From contig NZ_CP009428.1 in NCBI RefSeq assembly GCF_000758725.1, positions 6,634,001 to 6,698,000 on the forward strand: DNA of 64,000 bases, in the 5' to 3' direction. The position numbers and the translations under genes were made by a program. How positions within the stretch are numbered: the first letter of the stretch is position 1; every line of letters begins with the position of its first letter. The stretch is from Paenibacillus odorifer. Lineage in GTDB: Bacteria > Bacillota > Bacilli > Paenibacillales > Paenibacillaceae. Below, piece by piece: positions 1-8,072 of this stretch. The notes beneath the pieces were generated by a model that was given only the letters and a program-made list of their open reading frames with translations, was not told the origin of the DNA and did not search any database.

Positions 1-26
1 GAGATTAATAGATAACGTTTAAAATA

Positions 27-65
27 AAGAATCAGCCTACTTCTGTTGAAGTTAAGCTGATTCTT
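27..65. terminator. Bidirectional intrinsic terminator
   Basis: A perfect 10-bp inverted repeat (AAGAATCAGC / GCTGATTCTT) surrounds a 19-nt loop. It is flanked by T-rich tracts on both strands. It lies just beyond the stop codon of the minus-strand zinc-ribbon gene and probably ends that transcript. Confidence 0.75.
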
Positions 66-70
66 ATTTT

Positions 71-412
71 TTAGATCTTTTTAACAAACTCGGACTTTAA
101 TTTCATAGCTCCAAAACCATCGATTTTGCAATCAATATCATGATCTCCGTCCACTAAACGGATGTTTTTCACCTTTGTTCCTATCTTCAGAACGGATGAG
201 CTTCCTTTTACTTTAAGGTCTTTAATAATAGTTATAGCATCTCCATCATTTAAAATATTTCCGTTGGCATCTCTGACAACCTTGTTCTCTTCACTGCTTT
301 CAGCCTCTGTGTCGAGGCTCCACTCATGCGCACATTCCGGGCAGACGAGCAAACTACCATCTTCATAAGTGTATTCTGAATTACATTTCGGGCAATTTGG
401 CAAAGTAGACAT
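71..412 (-). CDS. yjdM: PhnA/YjdM-family zinc-ribbon protein
   Basis: A 113-aa protein of the PhnA (YjdM) family. The N-terminus holds a zinc ribbon made of two CxxC pairs (CPKC and CPEC, residues about 8-28), followed by the family's small beta-barrel domain with the motif beginning VVRDANGN. The family's biochemical role is not settled; the old link to alkylphosphonate use is positional. The start is placed at 412 because GGAGG lies 8 nt upstream of that ATG. The alternative ATG at 427 overlaps the ribosome binding site itself. The gene appears to be monocistronic and ends at the hairpin at 27-65. Confidence 0.85.
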   Translation of the reverse strand: MSTLPNCPKCNSEYTYEDGSLLVCPECAHEWSLDTEAESSEENKVVRDANGNILNDGDAITIIKDLKVKGSSSVLKIGTKVKNIRLVDGDHDIDCKIDGFGAMKLKSEFVKKI

Positions 413-633
413 CAAAGTGTCCTCCATTCGTTAATGTAAATCTAGTTGTGGTTCCAGTGCATAGCCTCAAAAGTATATTTCATATTTGGTAAGGTTTCCA
501 CTAGATATCAGCAGTAAGTTTGTCTAGATTTCGACAGCGGACAGTAATTCTCAAATATTGTCTTGTATATTTTTTCCTAATTCAATAAGATGGAAATGTC
601 GAATTTTTATGTAAATACATAGGAGAGTGAGTA

Positions 634-972
634 ATGATTAGTCGCAGAAGTGTTGCATTCGCCATTATTTTGTCATTAATTACATGTGGGCTCTATACAA
701 TATATTGGTTTATTGTTCTAACCAATGAGGTAGGCGAACTGAGTGGGGACTATACATTTACAGGAGGAAAACATTTTCTTTTAACGTTGGTTACGTGTGG
801 GATCTGGAGCTTCATTTGGGCCTATCAGGTAGGTAAACATATTGCTGAAGCTCAAAGACAGCGCGGCCAATACCCGTCAGATAATTCAGTGCTTTATGTG
901 ATCCTGACACTCTTTGGTCTGGGTATTGTCACGTATGCCTTGGTACAATCCGATGTTAATAAACTGGTATAA
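634..972 (+). CDS. DUF4234-like small membrane protein
   Basis: A 112-aa hydrophobic protein with about three membrane segments. The pattern is of the DUF4234 type: an N-terminal stretch with CGLYTIYWF, a central TCGIWSFIW segment, and a short C-terminal helix ending in VQSDVNKLV. Function is unknown. GGAGAG lies 7 nt before the ATG. The next gene overlaps its 3' end by 20 bp, so the two are translated from one message. About 220 bp of apparently non-coding sequence upstream must hold the promoter. Confidence 0.75.
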   Translation: MISRRSVAFAIILSLITCGLYTIYWFIVLTNEVGELSGDYTFTGGKHFLLTLVTCGIWSFIWAYQVGKHIAEAQRQRGQYPSDNSVLYVILTLFGLGIVTYALVQSDVNKLV

Positions 973-1363
973 GTTTACGACTTATAAAAGGACACATCCT
1001 AAACTATTTTGGGGTGTGTCCTTAAGTCTCGTCGGCGTAGTTTATCTCAAAGCATGGATACCCTTAACCAAGATTAGTATCCCTTGTCCATTTCATGAAT
1101 GGACTGGATTGTATTGTCCCGGATGTGGAGTCACAAGAGTTATTCTTTCCTTGCTGAAGTTCGACGTTATTCAAGCGTTTAGATTTAACCCGTTGCTGTT
1201 TATTTTAGCACCTCTGTATATGTTGTATTGGATTACTAATAAGAAGCAAATCCGGCCTCTTAGCCAGGCAATTATGGCTATAATGTTGATTCTGACCGTT
1301 ACATTTGGAATACTGAGGAATCTCCCGCTGTTTGAATATTTGGCCCCGACAGTAATTCGTTAA
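953..1363 (+). CDS. DUF2752 family membrane protein
   Basis: A DUF2752-type membrane protein of about 136 aa. The diagnostic core is present: CPFHEWTGLYCPGCGVTRV, followed by a helix and a FNPLL motif. Two further membrane segments follow. Function is unknown; these proteins often neighbour small TM2/DUF4234-type proteins, as here. The ATG at 953 lies inside the 3' end of the preceding gene and has no good ribosome binding site, so translational coupling is likely. A TTG start at 914 in the same frame is possible but less attractive. Confidence 0.75.
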   Translation: MLINWYKFTTYKRTHPKLFWGVSLSLVGVVYLKAWIPLTKISIPCPFHEWTGLYCPGCGVTRVILSLLKFDVIQAFRFNPLLFILAPLYMLYWITNKKQIRPLSQAIMAIMLILTVTFGILRNLPLFEYLAPTVIR

Positions 1364-1375
1364 CAGCAACAACTA

Positions 1376-2029
1376 TTACAAAATAGCTTGCAGTCGCACA
1401 ATCGCTTGGGCCCGATCAACCACTTCTAATTTGCTGTAAAGATTGCTAATATAATTACGCGCCGTACCTTCCGCAATATGTAATGTATCGGCGATTTCAC
1501 GATTGTTCAGTCCCCGGATAATGAGCTGTGCCAGCTCCTCTTCCCGTTCTGTCAGACTGATGCGATCCAGACCCGATCTCTGCCAATGTTCATAGTCCTC
1601 TGTTAACCTGTTCATCCTCGACGCCAGTTTGGCTGCTACCGGAGCTGGCAGAATAAATTGCCCGGATAACGTATCATGAATCGAAGCGATCATTTTATCT
1701 GCATCCATGTCCTTCAGCATATAGCCGCTTGCTCCGTAGGCCATTCCCTCTACAATATAATCAGTCTCTATAAAAGTAGTCAGAATCAGAATGAAGATGT
1801 TCGACCGAACCTGCTTTATTCGCTTCAAGGCGCTAAGGCCATCCATAACTGGCATTTGAATATCGAGCAGCACCAGATCAGGCTGGAGTGCTTCAACCAT
1901 CTCGCAAGCTTCTTCTCCATTCTTGGCAGCACCGACCACTTCCATATCATCTTCCAGATCCAAAATGGTGCGAAGTCCTTCCCGCGTCAACAATTGATCA
2001 TCGGCAATTACAATTTTTATTTTGCTCAA
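1376..2029 (-). CDS. NarL/FixJ-family response regulator
   Basis: A 217-aa response regulator. The receiver domain (residues 1-120) has the acidic pair DD at 10-11, the phosphoacceptor Asp in LVLLDIQMP (about residue 56), and the conserved Lys in YMLKD. The C-terminal LuxR-type helix-turn-helix spans about 150-210 (SLTEREEELAQLIIRGLNNREIA region). Its ATG overlaps the stop of the giant sensor kinase by 4 bp (ATGA), so it is the likely cognate partner of that kinase and is translationally coupled to it. Confidence 0.92.
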   Translation of the reverse strand: MSKIKIVIADDQLLTREGLRTILDLEDDMEVVGAAKNGEEACEMVEALQPDLVLLDIQMPVMDGLSALKRIKQVRSNIFILILTTFIETDYIVEGMAYGASGYMLKDMDADKMIASIHDTLSGQFILPAPVAAKLASRMNRLTEDYEHWQRSGLDRISLTEREEELAQLIIRGLNNREIADTLHIAEGTARNYISNLYSKLEVVDRAQAIVRLQAIL

Positions 2030-5000
2030 TTTCTATCCACAACCCTTCGCATGGGCAGATCAATCTCCAGTAAACAGCCTTCATCCATTTCTGAATCGAT
2101 GGATAAGCTGCCTCCCAGTTGCTCAACCCGTTCCTTCATCGTCCTAAGTCCAAATCCCATCACGATTGGACTCATCCCTAGCCCACAATCCTTGAGTCTA
2201 AACTGCAAGTTCGCTCCAACAGACTCCAGACTAAAATGGAACTCGGCACTCTTTCCATGTCTGATCCCATTAGTTAAGCCCTCCTGCAAAGCATGATAGA
2301 TTGCCTTTTTATAGGCTGTTGACATGGCTTCCGGCAGATCATAAATAACTGCATGAACAACAACGCCTGCATTGCGTTCTGTATCTTTAATCAACTGCCT
2401 CAGCATCACGGTTAGGTCAGAATACCTGTCCTCTTTCAGCATATGGACAGAGCCGCGGATTTCATTCAAGCTATGCCGCACAAGATCCTGGGCTTCTGCC
2501 AGACGCTGAAAGCCGCTGTCTATCTCCTTCTTCTGAAGCAGCCGCTTGCCAGCTTCAATCTGCAGAATCGTCGATGTAAGGGTATGCCCGACAATATCAT
2601 GAATCTCTTGGGCAATACGATTGCGTTCCTCAAAAACAGTAGCTTCGGCCAAAGCCGCAGATGTTTCCCGCATCGAACGCTCCAGGCTGCGAGTTCTTTC
2701 TACCACTTGATCCTCCAGATTTTTTTTGAGATATTGGATTCCCGAATATAGCTTGGCATTAGCGATTGAGATTGCGCATTGTGAACCAAGCAGCTTGAGC
2801 ACATCGAGTCTGCTTGGAGTAAATACACCCGGCGATAGATTATTCTCCAAATAGAGCAGGCAAACCAATTTATTCTGATTCATGATGGGGAGACATAGAA
2901 CGGATTTCAGTCTATTATTCCTAACGTAAGTATTACGTGTAAATATCCCTTCACTGAGCGCATCATGTAATACAACCTGTTCTTGTGTTCTTGCCGCGTA
3001 AGCTATAATCGCTGCCGGGACCAACCCCGATTCTTCCCCAAGTGGAACAGATTCGATATGCTGGGCTTCTGAGGTCCCATAAGCTTCCACCATCCATTTG
3101 CCGTCATGATCAAAAATAACAGCCCCATATTCTGCCCCAGCATTGTGGAGCATGATTCGCATCAGCGTGGCCAATAATCGGCTCATCTCCATCTCGCCCG
3201 ATAATGCTTGGGCAGACATTACCACAGAAAGGGAATCCACACGATCGAGCCCGGGCTCTCGTTTAATATGCAGCAAATGGCGATGCTGCTGCTCCAGGTC
3301 AGCCGCTTTAGCCTTTGCGCCCCATTGCAGATAAGCCTCATAGGCCTCAGTCATATAGATTCTTGCCAGATGCATTTTGCCATGACGAAGCCCATATTTG
3401 CCATAACATTCCGCCGCCATCGCTAAATCGTGAATATGACCGTGGACCCGGGCGGTCTCAATGGATTGCTCATACAACGCTTCAGCTTGGCGGGGATCTC
3501 GCGATAGACGAGTTAACTCAGCCTTCATCAACAGATATTTATGCTGATAATTCCCCGGACAACGCATGGCAAGATTTTTCATTTTCTTCAAGCATTTACG
3601 CATTTTTGCCCGATATGTACGTTGCTCTTCAGCGTTATATTCCTCATACAACTGAGCCCAGACTAAACATTCATACATGATCTGCATGGGACTGTCTAAG
3701 CCATCTTCGCGTGATTTTATAATGGCCGCTGATTTGGCTAATGCCTCACTGGCTTCTCGGTATTCTCCAAATACATAGCCCGTCAAATACTGATAGATCC
3801 AGACCATTTCTTGTATAAAATCAAAGGTGTCCCCATGAACCGACTTTGCAAAATCAGGCTCGCTAATCTCCGCGATGGGAAAGGGATCATCTATAGAGCG
3901 ATAACCTGTCAGTCGAACAAGAATGGCCGCCGCTACAATAGCCTGCTTACAATGAAGACTGTTGTTATGGCGCAGCAAATCTCCGGAATGAGTAATTAAT
4001 CGCTCATAGATATCGCCGAGAGGATGACCAAATTGCAAAAGGGAGGCACAGTTGATCAGCACATTCTGGTTGCCCTTCCATAAGTCACCTGATTCCAGTC
4101 CCACTTTACCAGCCTTCTCGGTAAATGTATGGAGCATAGCAGGATCATAATGCCGCCAGCTGTCGTAGCACATGGCGAACGCAGCTAAGGTTGTCATATG
4201 CTGTTTCGGATAGGGTTCGGATAAGCTGAATGCCAGCATGGCCCATTTGAATGTCTCTTCATCATTACGGAAGTAATAGTATTGAAACATTGCATAACCT
4301 ATGAATCCAATGGAAGCCTCCGGAGTCATCCCATAATCAAGCGTTAATTCAATCATGGTGAAGGAAGAAGCGAGCCACCCTTCTCGATTGACGTAGAAAC
4401 AAGCATTGCTCGAATGATCTAAAGTAGACATTGCGATTCTACGTGCTTCATCAGTCATTGGAGGTAAAAGAGTAAGCGATTCGAGTGAGACCTTCTTGAG
4501 TCTACGCCGCAATCGCAACCATTGAAGCGTCAATTGAACATACCCAGGATCAAATTGATGCTTCACTTTCAGTAACGATAGGGTATGCTGGCCTAAGGAG
4601 ATCACCTCTTCGTGGTTATCATTACTTGCTTCCAACTGCACCTTCATTGCGTAGACGTAAGCCTTATCCATATTTGTCGTAGCTTTATCAATTAACAGAT
4701 GGAATAATTCATTAGCCGTATCAAAATGGGAACATAAATATTCGAGCTCCGCCCTCTCACGAAATACCCGGAAGGTTAGCCCATATTGCGCCTCCCAGCT
4801 CTGCTCCGCTAATAATGACGTTGCCTGAAGCATATATTGCAAGGCTGTCTCATGTGCGGTTGTTTGCTTCGCTTTTACCCCTGCCTGTAAGTTCAGCTCT
4901 ACCAGTTGAAGCCTCTGTTCAGGGCGGTCTAACCATGTAAGTGCCTGATTCAAATGCTGGACAGCTTCAAATAGGGTCGTTCCTTCACTTAGCGGGCTGC

Positions 5001-7107
5001 GGCCTAGCAATAACAGACCAATCTTCCAATGCAGCTCGGAACGCTCCTCTTCGGAAATAAAGGCATATGCTGCCTGATGAATGCGGTTATGCTGAAACTT
5101 ATAATGCGGATATTCCTCCCCGTTAACGGGCTGCAACAAGCGCCCATGTACAGCAACCGCCAACGCTTCGCTCAATGCCTCTATCGGGGTCTCCGTAATA
5201 TCAGCAAGTGTACGTAAATCAAATAGGCTGCCTATGAATGCGGCTCTGCTAAGTGCATATACCGTCTGTTCAGGAAATTGTTGCAATTTACTTGAAAGGT
5301 ATGAAGCTACGTTATCGGGAACATTTAATTCAGTAATACGCTGGAGATCCCATTTCCAGCTTCGAATATTCTCATCAAATTCCACTCGCTGATCATCTAT
5401 CAAATCTTGAAGGAATTGCTTAATAAATAACGGGTTTCCATCTGTCTTATGAAGCAGCACACGCGCCAGCTCGTCCAAGTCAGCTGCCTCGTAACGCATA
5501 ACATCAAGTAGCAGTTGTTTTAAATCGGTGAGTTCAAGCGCTTGTAAAGAAATTCTGCTCATCGCTACGTTGCGGTCAATCAGATGCTTTTCCAGCCTAC
5601 TGAGTGGGTGCAGCCTTGTAATCTCCCGATTGCGATAGGAAAGCACGATTAGCAGATGAGTCGTTGCCGTATCCTCTATAAGCGAAGTGAGATATTGCAG
5701 CGACGTATCATCAGCCCATTGCAAATTATCCAATACCAAGATCAATGGATGATCCTCATGAGGAAAGAGTTGAATAAATCGGCTCATGATTAATTGAAAG
5801 CGATGCTGAGCTTCCAGCGGTGGCAGTGAAGGCACGGAGGGTTGTGGGCCAATCAAAAGTTCAAGCTTAGGAACAAAATCGATCAGCAACTGACCGTAAT
5901 TGTCCACTGCTTGTAGAATACGCAGCTTCCAAACTTCCACTTGCAGCTTTGTTTCCATCAGCAGCTGACTAACCAACTCTTCTATGACTTGATGCCAGAT
6001 GCCATAAGGGAGTGAGGTATGTCGGGATTCGAATTTGCCTCTGGCGAAGAAACCATCCAAAGAGACTGTATTTCTAAGGGTCTCCTTTAGAAAGGTTGTT
6101 TTGCCGATACCACTCTCCCCGCTAATCCAGACCGTCTCTACGGCACCTTGTGATGCTCGTTGCAGCGCTTCCCTTAAGCTTTGTTGCTCAAGATGTCTTC
6201 CATAGAAGCGTCCTGATACCATCCACCGCTCTGGGATATCCCAGCTTCCTAGTGGAAAAGGCTCAATATGCCCGGATTCTTCTAGACGGGATAGACATTC
6301 CTCAAGATCCGATTTAATGCCTAATGCGCTGGCGTATCTCGCTTCAGGCATCTTCTCCATGCATTTACCAACAATATCAGAGACCGATAGAGGGATAGTG
6401 GGGAACTTGCGGTGCAGAGGCTCAGGTGTATCTGCAAGATGACGATATACAATATCAACAACATCATGCAGCTCAAAGGGGCGGCTGCCTGAGAGACATT
6501 CATACAGGATGATCCCAAGCGAATAAAAGTCAGAACGGTAATCCGGTTTGACTCCGGTTCGTCCCGTTTGTTCTGGAGCTATATAAGGAAGCAGAACATC
6601 GGGCCGACCGCTTAACGGTGACAAAGGACTCGTGATGTTTTCGGTAGAGCACATTCTTATATCAATAAATTTCACTTCAAAAGTAATGGGATTGACGATT
6701 AGATGAGCGGGGGTTAGTTCATTTAGTGTTATTTTTTCACGATGAATTTGCATAAGACAATCAGCAATAGCTGTAGCGATCCGAAGCAGCGCTGGAAGAC
6801 CCAGTGAATTAACAGGCATACGCAGGATCTGCCCAAGAGTACTCCCCTCTATATCTTTTAAGAGAAGGACTGGTCGGTCCGCCATAATTTCCAAACTGTA
6901 CGCCTCTATTGCACCACGTCCGCAAAGTCGCTTAAGCATGTCATACTCATGACGAAAAGCATCGACCATGGCAGCTCCCGGGTATTCTCCTATTGTTGTC
7001 TTAGCGATAACCCTTAGGCCGTCCTCTTGACGTAGGAGTCTGTATAATCTGATATCCGCGGTATTATCTATCAGATCTAAGGTTTGGTATCCTGGCAATT
7101 CAAACAT
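2026..7107 (-). CDS. Giant kinase-like/AAA ATPase/GAF/histidine kinase sensor
   Basis: A multidomain sensor of about 1690 aa. In order: a Ser/Thr kinase-like domain (about 8-285); a large AAA/STAND-type ATPase with Walker A GESGIGKT (about 331-338) and Walker B LILVLDNLQWADD (about 455); a long TPR-like helical region; a GAF domain (about 1290-1440); a coiled coil; a HisKA_3 domain with the phosphoacceptor His in EIHDIVGHTL (about 1503); and a HATPase_c domain. The kinase domain keeps the APE motif but has LNE in place of the catalytic H(K/R)D, so it may be a pseudokinase. The start at 7107 is chosen because GGGAG lies 8 nt upstream; the GTG at 7116 abuts the ribosome binding site. It sits between two NarL regulators in one operon. 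Confidence 0.93.
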   Translation of the reverse strand: MFELPGYQTLDLIDNTADIRLYRLLRQEDGLRVIAKTTIGEYPGAAMVDAFRHEYDMLKRLCGRGAIEAYSLEIMADRPVLLLKDIEGSTLGQILRMPVNSLGLPALLRIATAIADCLMQIHREKITLNELTPAHLIVNPITFEVKFIDIRMCSTENITSPLSPLSGRPDVLLPYIAPEQTGRTGVKPDYRSDFYSLGIILYECLSGSRPFELHDVVDIVYRHLADTPEPLHRKFPTIPLSVSDIVGKCMEKMPEARYASALGIKSDLEECLSRLEESGHIEPFPLGSWDIPERWMVSGRFYGRHLEQQSLREALQRASQGAVETVWISGESGIGKTTFLKETLRNTVSLDGFFARGKFESRHTSLPYGIWHQVIEELVSQLLMETKLQVEVWKLRILQAVDNYGQLLIDFVPKLELLIGPQPSVPSLPPLEAQHRFQLIMSRFIQLFPHEDHPLILVLDNLQWADDTSLQYLTSLIEDTATTHLLIVLSYRNREITRLHPLSRLEKHLIDRNVAMSRISLQALELTDLKQLLLDVMRYEAADLDELARVLLHKTDGNPLFIKQFLQDLIDDQRVEFDENIRSWKWDLQRITELNVPDNVASYLSSKLQQFPEQTVYALSRAAFIGSLFDLRTLADITETPIEALSEALAVAVHGRLLQPVNGEEYPHYKFQHNRIHQAAYAFISEEERSELHWKIGLLLLGRSPLSEGTTLFEAVQHLNQALTWLDRPEQRLQLVELNLQAGVKAKQTTAHETALQYMLQATSLLAEQSWEAQYGLTFRVFRERAELEYLCSHFDTANELFHLLIDKATTNMDKAYVYAMKVQLEASNDNHEEVISLGQHTLSLLKVKHQFDPGYVQLTLQWLRLRRRLKKVSLESLTLLPPMTDEARRIAMSTLDHSSNACFYVNREGWLASSFTMIELTLDYGMTPEASIGFIGYAMFQYYYFRNDEETFKWAMLAFSLSEPYPKQHMTTLAAFAMCYDSWRHYDPAMLHTFTEKAGKVGLESGDLWKGNQNVLINCASLLQFGHPLGDIYERLITHSGDLLRHNNSLHCKQAIVAAAILVRLTGYRSIDDPFPIAEISEPDFAKSVHGDTFDFIQEMVWIYQYLTGYVFGEYREASEALAKSAAIIKSREDGLDSPMQIMYECLVWAQLYEEYNAEEQRTYRAKMRKCLKKMKNLAMRCPGNYQHKYLLMKAELTRLSRDPRQAEALYEQSIETARVHGHIHDLAMAAECYGKYGLRHGKMHLARIYMTEAYEAYLQWGAKAKAADLEQQHRHLLHIKREPGLDRVDSLSVVMSAQALSGEMEMSRLLATLMRIMLHNAGAEYGAVIFDHDGKWMVEAYGTSEAQHIESVPLGEESGLVPAAIIAYAARTQEQVVLHDALSEGIFTRNTYVRNNRLKSVLCLPIMNQNKLVCLLYLENNLSPGVFTPSRLDVLKLLGSQCAISIANAKLYSGIQYLKKNLEDQVVERTRSLERSMRETSAALAEATVFEERNRIAQEIHDIVGHTLTSTILQIEAGKRLLQKKEIDSGFQRLAEAQDLVRHSLNEIRGSVHMLKEDRYSDLTVMLRQLIKDTERNAGVVVHAVIYDLPEAMSTAYKKAIYHALQEGLTNGIRHGKSAEFHFSLESVGANLQFRLKDCGLGMSPIVMGFGLRTMKERVEQLGGSLSIDSEMDEGCLLEIDLPMRRVVDRN

Positions 7108-7191
7108 CAACAGCACTCCCTAATTACAATTAGACAGAATACTCAATCTTGCAAAGTAGTTAAAGCCATTATAACATCTGATCTTGCCGTT

Positions 7192-7827
7192 CTACTCGTA
7201 AGACATTTCATATTTCGTTAATCCTATCGCGTTGGCGCACAGTGCCGCCTGTGTCCGGTCAGTAACCTGCAGCTTCGCTAAAATCTGACTGACATGCTTC
7301 TTCACCGTAAATTCACTGATAAAAAGACGTGTGGCAATCACTCTATTGCAAGCACCTTGTCCAAGCTGAATCAGGACTTCCTTCTCTTTTGGTGTCAATT
7401 CATCTGTTGGACTGCTGGCGCTCATTCGCATCTTTTCTTCCATTAGGCCAGGATCGTAATATTTTCTCCCTTTGTACACCAACTGGATAGCAAAGAGTAA
7501 TTCCTCCGGCAGTGCCTCTTTCAGTACATATCCGTCTACCAGTACTTCTTCAGCCCTCAAAAAATCCTCTCTGCTCGCAGAGGAAGTCAACAGTATGAAT
7601 TTACTAACCATGCCGCGGGTACGTGCTATCTTAATGACATCCAGTCCTGATTCATCAGCAAGCTTAAGATCAATGAGGACAATGTCTGGCTTTGTCTCTT
7701 CAATCACATCAAGTGCTTCCGGGCCAGTCGTAGCTTCACCTGCAAATTGCATATCCGATTGCATTGCAATGACAGATGCCAGCCCTCTTCTAACTAAAGG
7801 ATGATCATCTACAATGATGATTTTCAC
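7192..7827 (-). CDS. NarL/FixJ-family response regulator
   Basis: A 211-aa response regulator. The receiver has DD at 7-8, Asp53 in IVLIDLKLA as phosphoacceptor, and Lys in YVLKEA. A LuxR-type helix-turn-helix spans about 140-200 (LTPKEKEVLIQLGQG, then FTVKKHVSQILAKL). The start codon is GTG, preceded by GAGAGAGGTG. It lies 84 bp upstream of the giant sensor kinase on the same strand and is probably the first gene of that operon. An 18-bp perfect palindrome lies about 140 bp upstream of the start and may be its or a related regulator's site. Confidence 0.92.
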   Translation of the reverse strand: MKIIIVDDHPLVRRGLASVIAMQSDMQFAGEATTGPEALDVIEETKPDIVLIDLKLADESGLDVIKIARTRGMVSKFILLTSSASREDFLRAEEVLVDGYVLKEALPEELLFAIQLVYKGRKYYDPGLMEEKMRMSASSPTDELTPKEKEVLIQLGQGACNRVIATRLFISEFTVKKHVSQILAKLQVTDRTQAALCANAIGLTKYEMSYE

Positions 7828-7968
7828 AGAAACACCTCTCTCTAAACCGCATACATTATTTACTTCTTTGTATAAAAAGCTTCAATTAGAGTATTCATTT
7901 AAATTTGACGCATTTCTGATTAAGTATAGTTAAAAGACTACACCGCTTATAGTGAGCGTTGTCATTTC

Positions 7969-7986
7969 TTTTGTCATATGACAAAA
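7969..7986. promoter_or_regulatory. 18-bp perfect palindrome, putative NarL-type operator
   Basis: TTTTGTCATATGACAAAA is a perfect 18-bp palindrome between the NarL regulator gene (start 7827) and the 3' end of the M60 gene. Its 12-bp core TGTCATATGACA recurs exactly at 34020-34031, upstream of another operon beside a NarL-type regulator. Such dyads are typical targets of LuxR-type response regulators. The assignment is inferred. Confidence 0.5.
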
Positions 7987-8072
7987 TGGATATTTTTACA
8001 TAAAAACTTCCTCATTTAAAAACTGGCGAACCATGGTTATAGAGACCACAATCCGCCTGCTTTCTTGGGAAT

